Assembly (NCBI RefSeq): GCF_001931485.1
Contig: NZ_MSDV01000045.1
Span: 25,042-89,041, forward strand
Direction of reading: 5' to 3'
Length of the DNA: 64,000 nucleotides
Source: Burkholderia sp. SRS-W-2-2016
GTDB lineage: Bacteria; Pseudomonadota; Gammaproteobacteria; Burkholderiales; Burkholderiaceae
The notes under the pieces are model-generated. The model saw nothing but the letters and a program-made list of their open reading frames with translations, did no database searches and was not told where the DNA came from. Below, in pieces: positions 43,808-52,711 of this stretch (its first letter is position 1; each line of letters starts with the position of its first letter). The position numbers were made by a program, and so were the translations under genes.

Positions 43808-44815
43808 ATGACGCTACTTTCCGTGCTCGATCAAACGCCGGTGATCGCCGGCCATTCGGTGGCGGACGCGATCGCCGCGACCGTCGAACTCGCGCAGCTC
43901 GCCGACGACCTCGGCTACACACGCTACTGGTGCGCCGAGCATCACGGCCTGCGCGGCCTGTCGAACCCGTGCCCCGAAGTGATGCTGGCGCGGCTCGGCA
44001 GCGTGACCAAACGTATTCGCCTCGGCTCGGGCGGCGTAATGCTGCCGTACTACAGCCCGTTCAAGGTCGCCGAACAGTTCATGATGCTCGAGGCGCTGTT
44101 CCCGAACCGCGTCGATCTCGGCGTCGGCCGCGCGCCCGGCGGCGATATGCGCACCGCGCAAGCGGTCGCGGCCGGCACCTACAATCGCGGCGAGATTTTC
44201 CCGCAGCAGGTCACCGAGCTGCTCGGCCTGCTGCACGGCAAGTTGTCCGATGATCATCTCGCGCAAGGCGTGCTGCTGCAGCCGCAAATCGATACGCGTC
44301 CGCAACTGTGGATGCTCGGCTCCAGCGAATTCGGCGGCCTGCTGGCCGCGCAGCTCGGCATCCGCTTCGCGTTCGCGCACTTCATCAACGCGCATTTCGG
44401 CAAACCAGTCGCGCTCGCCTATCGCGAGCGTTTCCAGGCCGGCCCGGAAGCGGCGCAGCCGTATCTCGCGGCGGCGGTATTCGTGATCTGCGCGGACACC
44501 GAGCAGGAAGCGGCCGACCTCGAAAAGGCCGTCGATCTGCGTCGCGTGCAGATGGCATACGGCCTGAACGAACCGATTCCGTCGATCGAGCAAGGCATCG
44601 CGCAAGAATATGGCGAACGCGAGCAGCTGGTGATCGACCGGGAAAAACCGCGCAGCATCGTCGGCACGCCCGAGCAGGTCACCGAACGGCTGAAGGACTT
44701 GCAGGAGCAGTTCCAGGCCGACGAGCTGATGGTGCTGACCGTGGCCGGCAGCTATCGCGCGCGGCTGCGCTCCTATGAACTTCTCGCCGAGGCTTTCCAG
44801 CTCGGCTCGAACTAA
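43808..44815 (+). CDS. Luciferase-like flavin-dependent monooxygenase (LLM class)
   Basis: A 335-residue FMN/F420-type oxidoreductase of the bacterial luciferase fold, similar to YhbW-type proteins. LLSVLDQTPVIAGHSVADAIAATVELAQLADDLGYTRYWCAEHHG opens the barrel. RIRLGSGGVMLPYYSPFKVAEQFMMLEALFPNRVDLGVGRAPGGD is typical, as is the C-terminal SIVGTPEQVTERLKDLQEQFQADELMVL. Reaction and substrate are unknown. It lies between coaBC and dut, with 91 and 29 base gaps, on the same strand as both. Confidence 0.85.
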   Translation: MTLLSVLDQTPVIAGHSVADAIAATVELAQLADDLGYTRYWCAEHHGLRGLSNPCPEVMLARLGSVTKRIRLGSGGVMLPYYSPFKVAEQFMMLEALFPNRVDLGVGRAPGGDMRTAQAVAAGTYNRGEIFPQQVTELLGLLHGKLSDDHLAQGVLLQPQIDTRPQLWMLGSSEFGGLLAAQLGIRFAFAHFINAHFGKPVALAYRERFQAGPEAAQPYLAAAVFVICADTEQEAADLEKAVDLRRVQMAYGLNEPIPSIEQGIAQEYGEREQLVIDREKPRSIVGTPEQVTERLKDLQEQFQADELMVLTVAGSYRARLRSYELLAEAFQLGSN

Positions 44816-44844
44816 TGCCCAACCCACCCCCCTTTCGAACCTGA

Positions 44845-45291
44845 ATGAAACTCGACCTGAAGATTCTCGATGAGCGCATGCGCGAACAGCTCCCCGCCTA
44901 CGCGACGACCGGCAGCGCCGGCCTCGATCTGCGCGCGTGCCTCGACGAACCGCTGACGCTCGCGCCCGGCGAAACCGCGCTGGTGCCGACCGGCCTCGCG
45001 ATCCACGTCGGCGATCCGGGTTATGCGGCGCTGATCCTGCCGCGCTCGGGTCTTGGCCACAAGCACGGGATCGTGCTCGGCAATCTGGTCGGTCTGATCG
45101 ACTCCGACTATCAAGGTCAACTGATGATCTCGACGTGGAACCGCGGCCAGACCACGTTCGTGCTGAATCCGATGGAGCGTCTCGCGCAGCTGGTGATCGT
45201 GCCGGTCGTGCAGGCCGAATTCAATATCGTCGACGACTTCGCTGAAAGCGAGCGCGGCGCGGGCGGCTTCGGCAGCACCGGCAAGCATTGA
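44845..45291 (+). CDS. dut: dUTP diphosphatase Dut
   Basis: A 148-residue homotrimeric enzyme hydrolysing dUTP to dUMP, keeping uracil out of DNA and supplying dTMP synthesis. The five motifs are visible: SAGLDLRAC (1), PRSGLGHKHGI (2), GNLVGLIDSDYQGQLMIS (3), ERLAQLVIVPV (4) and the flexible C-terminal arm RGAGGFGSTGKH (5). coaBC (dfp) and dut are neighbours in many Proteobacteria. A strong terminator follows. Confidence 0.97.
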   Translation: MKLDLKILDERMREQLPAYATTGSAGLDLRACLDEPLTLAPGETALVPTGLAIHVGDPGYAALILPRSGLGHKHGIVLGNLVGLIDSDYQGQLMISTWNRGQTTFVLNPMERLAQLVIVPVVQAEFNIVDDFAESERGAGGFGSTGKH

Positions 45292-45324
45292 TCGAGCGGG
45301 GCTGAGCCCACGGAAATCGACGCA

Positions 45325-45370
45325 CAAAAAAAGAACGGCGCGGGATAAAACCCGCGCCGTTCTGCTTTCT
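45325..45370. terminator. Bidirectional terminator between dut and clpA
   Basis: AGAACGGCGCGGG pairs with CCCGCGCCGTTCT around ATAAAA. Seven A precede it, giving a T-run on the minus strand for clpA; a weaker T-run follows for dut. Confidence 0.9.
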
Positions 45371-45406
45371 GGTGACCCGGCTTTCTACGAAAGCCGGTCC
45401 CGCGTA

Positions 45407-47700
<2,294 letters not shown>

Positions 47701-47704
<4 letters not shown>

Positions 47705-48015
47705 GCTTCCTCCATCACACACTGCAGCGGATGCCCGGCCTGCCGTGCGTGGGTAACGACTTGCTCGACTTTGGTCGACGCGATGTCCCGCGTATAGACC
47801 CCACAAACTCCCCTACCCTCGCGATGCACCTTCAACATAACCTGCGTTGCGGTTTCACGATCCTTATTGAAATATTCCTGCACGATCATCACGACGAATT
47901 CCATCGGCGTGAAGTCGTCATTCAGCAGCACCACCTTGTACATGGAGGGCGGCTTGAGCTTCTGCTCCTGCCGCTCCAGTACGGTGCCGTCCTGCTTGTC
48001 CGGGATAATCGCCAT
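47701..48015 (-). CDS. clpS: ClpS adaptor of the N-end rule pathway
   Basis: A 104-residue adaptor that delivers proteins with N-terminal Leu, Phe, Tyr or Trp to ClpAP. The conserved core MYKVVLLNDDFTPMEFVVMIVQEYF holds the Asn-Asp-Asp pocket, and MLKVHREGRGVCGVYTRDIA follows. The N-terminal tail is as usual for the family (106 in E. coli). First gene of clpS-clpA, divergent from the cold-shock gene across 560 bases. Confidence 0.96.
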
Positions 48016-48408
48016 ACACCCATTCTAAACAACTAGGACAGGCCCGCAATCCTGTCAAAACCCGGCCGCCTGGCCGGTGAACCCGTTCGCTGCCGCCCCG
48101 CCGTCACGATGTTGTCATGATCGCCGTGGCAGGCTCGCGTTCGACGGGCCGATTGCGGTGCCGGCCCCTATCCTGTCCTGCTGCGCGCTACGTGCTGCAG
48201 CGCGGTCGGATCGAGTATCGCACAACCTGCCGGAGCTGGCTGGCAGCGCTCGCGGCGGTGGGCGCCGCCGCCTCGGGCACTGTCAGCAGGTGAGACGATT
48301 ATGCGACTTTTCAAGGCCTGCCGCTTGCGCAACCGCACATAACGGAAGCGGTAAAAACCCTGGAAAAGCAGCGTGTTTGCAACGCGACAACGGCGTCTCA
48401 AAATTTCC

Positions 48409-48437
48409 TTGACACTCGAATAAAGAGCCTCAACAAT
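48409..48437 (+). promoter_or_regulatory. Sigma-70 promoter of the cold-shock gene
   Basis: Perfect -35 TTGACA at 48409-48414, spacer 17, then AACAAT at 48432-48437. The RNA would start near 48444 and have a leader of about 130 bases, in line with cspA-type messages. Confidence 0.55.
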
Positions 48438-48506
48438 CAAGCTGGCACTTTTTTCACCAAGCAATAATTTCGAAAAAATGCCGATGGTGAGCTTGTGAGG
48501 AGGAAG

Positions 48507-48525
48507 CGACTACCTTGTGTAGTCG
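48507..48525 (+). promoter_or_regulatory. Hairpin in the cold-shock gene leader
   Basis: A 7-base-pair perfect stem CGACTAC/GTAGTCG with loop CTTGT, directly after an AGGAGGAAG stretch at 48498-48506. It lies 50 bases ahead of the ATG and may be a thermosensing or stability element. Confidence 0.4.
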
Positions 48526-48576
48526 TGGCTTTTCGAGGGCTCGTGGTAGTGACATGAGTTACAGGGGAAGTTGGAA

Positions 48577-48783
48577 ATGGCAACTGGTACGGTCAAATGG
48601 TTTAACGACGCCAAAGGTTTCGGATTCATCACGCCTGACGAAGGCGGTGAGGATCTGTTTGCGCACTTCTCGGCAATCCAGATGAATGGGTTCAAGACCC
48701 TGAAGGAAGGCCAGAAGGTGACTTTCGAGGTCGTGCAAGGCCCGAAAGGCAAACAGGCATCGAACATTCAGGCTCCGGTCTGA
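48577..48783 (+). CDS. cspA: Cold-shock protein, CspA family
   Basis: A 68-residue single cold-shock domain. RNP1 is KGFGFI and RNP2 is LFAHFS, with the opening MATGTVKWFNDAKGFG. It binds single-stranded RNA and DNA and melts RNA structure. The ATG at 48577 follows AGGGGA; an in-frame ATG-less upstream start is not needed. It has a long leader and its own terminator. Which of several paralogues it is, and whether it is cold-induced, cannot be told. Confidence 0.95.
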   Translation: MATGTVKWFNDAKGFGFITPDEGGEDLFAHFSAIQMNGFKTLKEGQKVTFEVVQGPKGKQASNIQAPV

Positions 48784-48821
48784 AGCGGCTTCGTTCTTAG
48801 GCGGGTTGTTATCCGTCTTTG

Positions 48822-48856
48822 GAAAACCCGGCTTTATGCCGGGTTTTCTTTTTTGC
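48822..48856 (+). terminator. Intrinsic terminator of the cold-shock gene
   Basis: GAAAACCCGGC pairs with GCCGGGTTTTC around TTTAT, then TTTTTTG. Confidence 0.92.
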
Positions 48857-48913
48857 GGCCCGCTTTTTTACAATGCGGATTTTTGCGCTCGTAAATACGC
48901 GCCCGGATTACCG

Positions 48914-48952
48914 CTAAAAAATACCCCGGCCGCCTTCCAGCGCCGGGGTATT
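48914..48952 (-). terminator. Intrinsic terminator of icd
   Basis: ATACCCCGGC pairs with GCCGGGGTAT; on the minus strand the stem is followed by TTTTTT. It lies 30 bases after the icd stop. Confidence 0.85.
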
Positions 48953-48982
48953 AATGTGCGCCGCATAATCGCAGCGCATCAA

Positions 48983-50239
48983 TTACATATTCTCGATCAT
49001 TACTTGCCCAAATGCTGAACACGATACTTGAGTCGCGCCTTCCATCAAACGGGCGAAATCGTAAGTCACGCGTTTTTGCAGAATCGATTTTTCCATCGAA
49101 CTAATGATCAGGTCCGCCGCCTCGAACCAGCCGAGGTGGCGCAGCATCATTTCGGCCGAGAGGATTTCCGAACCCGGGTTCACGTAGTCCTTGCCCGCGT
49201 ATTTCGGCGCGGTGCCGTGCGTCGCTTCGAACATCGCGACCGAATCCGACAGGTTCGCGCCCGGCGCGATGCCGATGCCGCCGACCTGCGCGGCCAGCGC
49301 GTCCGAGATGTAGTCGCCGTTCAGGTTCAGCGTCGCGATCACGTCGTATTCGGCCGGGCGCAGCAGGATCTGCTGCAGGAACGCGTCGGCGATCACGTCC
49401 TTGACGACGATGTCGCTGCCCGTCTTCGGATTCCTGACTTTCATCCACGGACCGCCGTCGATCAGCTCCGCGTTGAATTCCTTCTGCGCGAGCCCGTAGC
49501 CGAAGTCGCGGAATGCGCCTTCGGTGAACTTCATGATGTTGCCCTTGTGCACCAGCGTGACCGACCGGCGGTCGTTGTCGATCGCGTACTGGATCGCCTT
49601 GCGCACCAGCCGCTCGGTACCCTCGCGCGACACCGGCTTGACGCCGATGCCCGAGCTGTCCGGGAAGCGGATCTTCTTCACGCCCATCTCTTCGCGCAGG
49701 AACTGGATGATCTTCTTCGCCTGCTCGGAGCCGGCCGGCCATTCGATGCCCGCGTAGATGTCTTCCGAGTTCTCGCGGAAGATCACCATGTTGGTCTTTT
49801 CCGGCTCGCGCACCGGCGACGGCACGCCCTTGAAATACTGGACCGGCCGCAGGCACACATAGAGGTCGAGTTCCTGGCGCAGCGCGACGTTCAGCGAACG
49901 GATGCCGCCGCCGACCGGCGTGGTGAGCGGCCCCTTGATCGACACCACGTATTCCTTCACGACTTCCAGCGTCTCTTCCGGCAGCCACACGTCCGGACCG
50001 TACACGCGGGTCGCCTTCTCGCCCGCGAAGATTTCCATCCAGTGGATCTTCTTCTTGCCCGCGTAGGCTTTTTCGACCGCCGCATCGACGACCTTGATCA
50101 TGACCGGCGTAATGTCCACACCGGTGCCGTCGCCCTCGATGTACGGGATGATCGGCTGGTCCGAAACATTGAGCGAGAAATCGGCGTTGACGGTGATCTT
50201 GTCGCCACCGGTCGGAACCTTGATGTGCTGATACGGCAT
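48983..50239 (-). CDS. icd: NADP-dependent isocitrate dehydrogenase
   Basis: A 418-residue TCA-cycle enzyme making 2-oxoglutarate, CO2 and NADPH, close in length to E. coli Icd (416). IPYIEGDGTGVDITPVM opens the fold. The regulatory or substrate Ser lies in PVGGGIRSLNVALRQELDLYVCLRPV, with the RENSEDIYAGIEW block. NLNGDYISDALAAQVGGIGIAPGANL is the Mg and substrate region, and EATHGTAPKYAGKDYVNPGSEILSAEMMLRHLGW binds the nucleotide. I chose the ATG at 50239, preceded by a GGAGT ribosome site. Confidence 0.97.
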   Translation of the reverse strand: MPYQHIKVPTGGDKITVNADFSLNVSDQPIIPYIEGDGTGVDITPVMIKVVDAAVEKAYAGKKKIHWMEIFAGEKATRVYGPDVWLPEETLEVVKEYVVSIKGPLTTPVGGGIRSLNVALRQELDLYVCLRPVQYFKGVPSPVREPEKTNMVIFRENSEDIYAGIEWPAGSEQAKKIIQFLREEMGVKKIRFPDSSGIGVKPVSREGTERLVRKAIQYAIDNDRRSVTLVHKGNIMKFTEGAFRDFGYGLAQKEFNAELIDGGPWMKVRNPKTGSDIVVKDVIADAFLQQILLRPAEYDVIATLNLNGDYISDALAAQVGGIGIAPGANLSDSVAMFEATHGTAPKYAGKDYVNPGSEILSAEMMLRHLGWFEAADLIISSMEKSILQKRVTYDFARLMEGATQVSCSAFGQVMIENM

Positions 50240-50646
50240 GATCGACTCCAGTGAAAACTGTGCAAAAGCTGATGGAAGACTGCGCAAGCGATGCCTCTCG
50301 CCGCGCAATGCCGAACGCCCGCGAGCGGCCTGGCCGTTATTCTAGCCCACGCCCTGCGCGCGCCCCGGCGCCCCGCGGCTCGGGGTTTTCCAACAGGGAC
50401 GAAGACCCGATCGTGCCGCGCTCGTCTATAAGATACAAGAATCGTCATCCCGATTTATGCATTATCATCGCGCCATCCATCAATGGACCGATATCGCGAT
50501 ATCGCGCGCGCGAAGCCGCCGTTTGCGTCACGACATCGTCACGACACAGTGCGTGACGATTCCGGCGGCGGCCGCCCGCGCAGCTTCATCACCGCGCGGC
50601 CGCCGCCGCGTGCGCGCCGTCCCTCTCTGTGCCGACTCTCTCCGCT
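50240..50646. other. Divergent promoter region between icd and rluE
   Basis: About 400 bases without a gene. An A+T-richer core at 50405-50470 with TATAAGATACAAG-like sequence should hold the icd promoter on the minus strand, but I could not fix the boxes. The repeat CGATATCGCGATATCGCG-like dyad near 50490-50506 is a short palindromic stretch of unknown meaning. Confidence 0.35.
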
Positions 50647-51216
50647 ATGCGCCTTCTCGCCCTGAACAAGCCGTTCGGCACCATCTGTCAATTCTCGCCG
50701 CACGAGACGCGCGCGTCGCTCGCCGACTGGGTCAAGGTGCCGGGCGTCTATCCGGCCGGCCGGCTCGATTCCGATAGCGAAGGCCTGCTGCTGCTCACCG
50801 ACGACGGCGCGTTGCAGGCGCGTATCGCCGAGCCGCGTCACAAACTCGTCAAACGCTATTGGGCACAAGTCGAAGGCGCGGTCGACGACGCCGCGTTGCA
50901 GAAACTCGCCCGCGGTGTCGACCTCGGCGATTACGTGACGCGTCCGTGTCGCGCGACTTACGTCGAGCCTTCAGAAGCGCTATGGACTCGCACGCCGCCG
51001 ATCCGTTTTCGCGCCGCGATTCCAACCACGTGGATCGAGTTGTCGATCACCGAAGGCAAGAACCGTCAGGTGCGCCGCATGACAGCGGCAGTTGGTTTTC
51101 CGACGCTGCGTCTGGTGCGCGTCGGCATCGGTGCGCTTGACATTTTTTCACTTGGCTTGCAGCCCGGCGAGAGCATCGAGTTGCGCGCGAACGCACCGTG
51201 GGACGGTGTCAAGTGA
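50647..51216 (+). CDS. rluE: 23S rRNA pseudouridine synthase, RluE type
   Basis: A 189-residue RsuA-family synthase without an S4 domain. LALNKPFGTICQFSPH opens it, the nucleophile Asp lies in YPAGRLDSDSEGLLLLTDDG, and LVKRYWAQVEG and ITEGKNRQVRRMTAAVGFPTLRLVRVGIG follow. RluE modifies U2457 of 23S rRNA in E. coli. The ATG at 50647 matches the family start; a GTG 18 bases earlier is a second option. Confidence 0.88.
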   Translation: MRLLALNKPFGTICQFSPHETRASLADWVKVPGVYPAGRLDSDSEGLLLLTDDGALQARIAEPRHKLVKRYWAQVEGAVDDAALQKLARGVDLGDYVTRPCRATYVEPSEALWTRTPPIRFRAAIPTTWIELSITEGKNRQVRRMTAAVGFPTLRLVRVGIGALDIFSLGLQPGESIELRANAPWDGVK

Positions 51217-51589
51217 AGATACGAGAAGTTGCAAATATGCGGTACGTCCCCGCTCAAAATGCATTTCACGCGCTGTGACGAGTGCGCCAGGCCGTTGTAT
51301 TCACACGCATTTTCGCGCGCCAGAAATTTCTGAAAAATTCGCGTCAACCGCCTCGCAACCCCACGCGTTATTCGACGCAGATGCCACCGAAGCTATCCGG
51401 CATTCAGCATTAAAGACCTTTGCATAAGCCGCCGTACGCGGGGCGAATACGAAAGTCCGAACGCTAGCAGACGTGTCGAAAAAATTGTTCGATGCGGCTG
51501 TCAACCGAAAGGTGGATGGCACGTTTACCGACATGACTCTACATATGCCGGGTCATTTGGTTAATTAACTCAAGCTGAGGATTCACAAA
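51217..51589. other. Gene-poor gap with a possible decayed frame
   Basis: No intact gene. G+C is lower than around it. In one plus-strand frame, about 51296-51568 reads as protein-like sequence on both sides of a TAA at 51425: ISEKFASTASQPHALFDADA before it and KVRTLADVSKKLFDAAVNRK after it. This could be a decayed gene; see the pseudogene entry. Confidence 0.4.
51296..51568 (+). pseudogene. Possible decayed gene with an in-frame stop
   Basis: One frame, broken by TAA at 51425-51427, has Ala/Asp/Lys-rich helical-looking sequence on both sides and ends in a second TAA at 51566-51568. No clear start codon or ribosome site was seen. The character (Ala-rich, amphipathic, Phe-spaced) recalls phasin-like proteins, but I cannot name a family with confidence. 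Confidence 0.22.
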
Positions 51590-51787
51590 ATGAACAAACT
51601 GATCGCCGCTCTGGTCGCTGGCCTCTTCGCAACGGCAGCATTCGCACAAGCATCGGCACCGGAAGCAGCTTCGGCAGCTCCGGCAGCAGCAGCTTCGGCA
51701 GCGAAGAAGACCACCAAGCACCACGCTCACAAGAAGTCGCACAAGAAGGCAGCAGCTGCAGAAGCAGCTTCGGCAGCTTCGGAGTAA
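51590..51787 (+). CDS. Small exported Ala/Lys/His-rich protein
   Basis: A 65-residue protein, function unknown. Residues 1-19 are a signal peptide (MNKLIAALVAGLFATAAFA, cut before Gln20). The mature part is low-complexity: SAPEAASAAPAAAASAA, then a basic patch KKTTKHHAHKKSHKK, then AAAAEAASAASE. GAGGA lies about nine bases before the ATG, and a terminator follows, so it is a stand-alone unit. The Lys/His patch could bind metal, acid-stress protons or polyanions; this is only a guess from composition. Its codon use avoids the G/C third-base extreme of its neighbours (many GCA and GCT codons). Confidence 0.75.
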   Translation: MNKLIAALVAGLFATAAFAQASAPEAASAAPAAAASAAKKTTKHHAHKKSHKKAAAAEAASAASE

Positions 51788-51842
51788 GTTGCTTGTAAAG
51801 ACGCAGTCAAGAACAGCTTCACTGCCGTTCTTACGGCGTTGT

Positions 51843-51880
51843 AAGGCAGATCACCGCAAGGCGATCTGCCTTTTTGTTTT
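51843..51880 (+). terminator. Intrinsic terminator of the small exported protein gene
   Basis: AAGGCAGATC pairs with GATCTGCCTT, then TTTGTTTTTG. Confidence 0.88.
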
Positions 51881-51930
51881 TGGCGCGCTCGCGTAACATG
51901 CGCGAGTCAATTTCAGCAAGGAGTCTTGCC

Positions 51931-52446
51931 GTGCGATTTTCCCTGCGCTCGTCGATGGCGCGTCTGGCCATTGCCGTTGCCCTGCCGCTCGCGGCGCTCT
52001 CGTTCGCCGCCACCACCGTCCCCGCTCACGCGCAGCAGATGCCGCCGGGCGCGAAGCAACCGGGCGAGTTCCCGCGCGTCAAGCTGACCGCCGGCATGTT
52101 CGTGATCGACGCGGCGGTCGCCGCCAACGACGCGGACCGCGAACAGGGCTTGATGTATCGCACCAGGCTAGCGCCGAACGAAGGCATGCTGTTCGTGTTC
52201 AACGAAAACGCCGGCCACTGCTTCTGGATGAAGAACACGCTGATCCCGCTGTCGATCGCGTTCATCCGCGCGGACGGCACGATCACCGACATCGCCGAGA
52301 TGCAGGCCGAGACCACCAACAACCACTGCCCGACCCACAACGGCGTGTTCGCGCTGGAGATGAGCAAGGGCTGGTTCGCATCTAAAGGCATCAAGCCGGG
52401 CATGCAGATCCAGGGTCTGCCGCCGGTGCCGGGCGTGACGCAGTAA
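51931..52446 (+). CDS. Exported DUF192 protein
   Basis: A 171-residue protein of the DUF192 family (function not established). Residues 1-34 look like a signal peptide ending in PAHAQ. The domain has the family blocks DREQGLMYRTRLAPNEGMLFVFN, HCFWMKNTLIPLSIAFIRADGTITDIAEMQAET and ALEMSKGWFASKGIKPG. I chose the GTG at 51931 because AAGGAG lies seven bases upstream and it gives a normal signal peptide. A perfect terminator follows at 52509. Confidence 0.87.
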   Translation: MRFSLRSSMARLAIAVALPLAALSFAATTVPAHAQQMPPGAKQPGEFPRVKLTAGMFVIDAAVAANDADREQGLMYRTRLAPNEGMLFVFNENAGHCFWMKNTLIPLSIAFIRADGTITDIAEMQAETTNNHCPTHNGVFALEMSKGWFASKGIKPGMQIQGLPPVPGVTQ

Positions 52447-52508
52447 TAAAACGCTTGCAGAGGCACGCGGCGCACCGCCGCTCCATCGCCTTGCCGCCGC
52501 ACGCAATG

Positions 52509-52542
52509 CCGGCGCCCTCCCCCGAGGGCGCCGGTTTTTTTT
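52509..52542 (+). terminator. Intrinsic terminator of the DUF192 gene
   Basis: CCGGCGCCCT pairs with AGGGCGCCGG around CCCCCG, then eight T. Confidence 0.93.
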
Positions 52543-52711
52543 CGTCCGCCGAGCCCCGCGCGGGCGGCCTCGCCGCCGGCTGGCAGGATTCATGCAAAAG
52601 ACCAACCGAAGCGCTATCCTTGTAATCTCGAAAAAGCAGCACACCACTCCCCGGGCGGCCCACGCGGTCGCCCGGCATGCGTTTCAGGCGCGCCATTCCA
52701 AGGAGGTTCAC

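Larger units (their letters stand above)
48016..48576. other. Gap between clpS and the cold-shock gene
   Basis: Gene-free by my reading; frames here are Pro/Arg/Cys-rich and not protein-like. It holds the clpS promoter (not pinpointed) and, on the plus strand, a promoter at 48409 and a 130-base leader of the cold-shock gene. G+C falls in the right half (48360-48480). Confidence 0.5.

Noticed and set aside
48077..48412. Plus-strand frame of 111 codons between clpS and the cold-shock gene
   Set aside because: Composition (Cys, Pro, Arg rich) and overlap with the promoter region argue against a gene.
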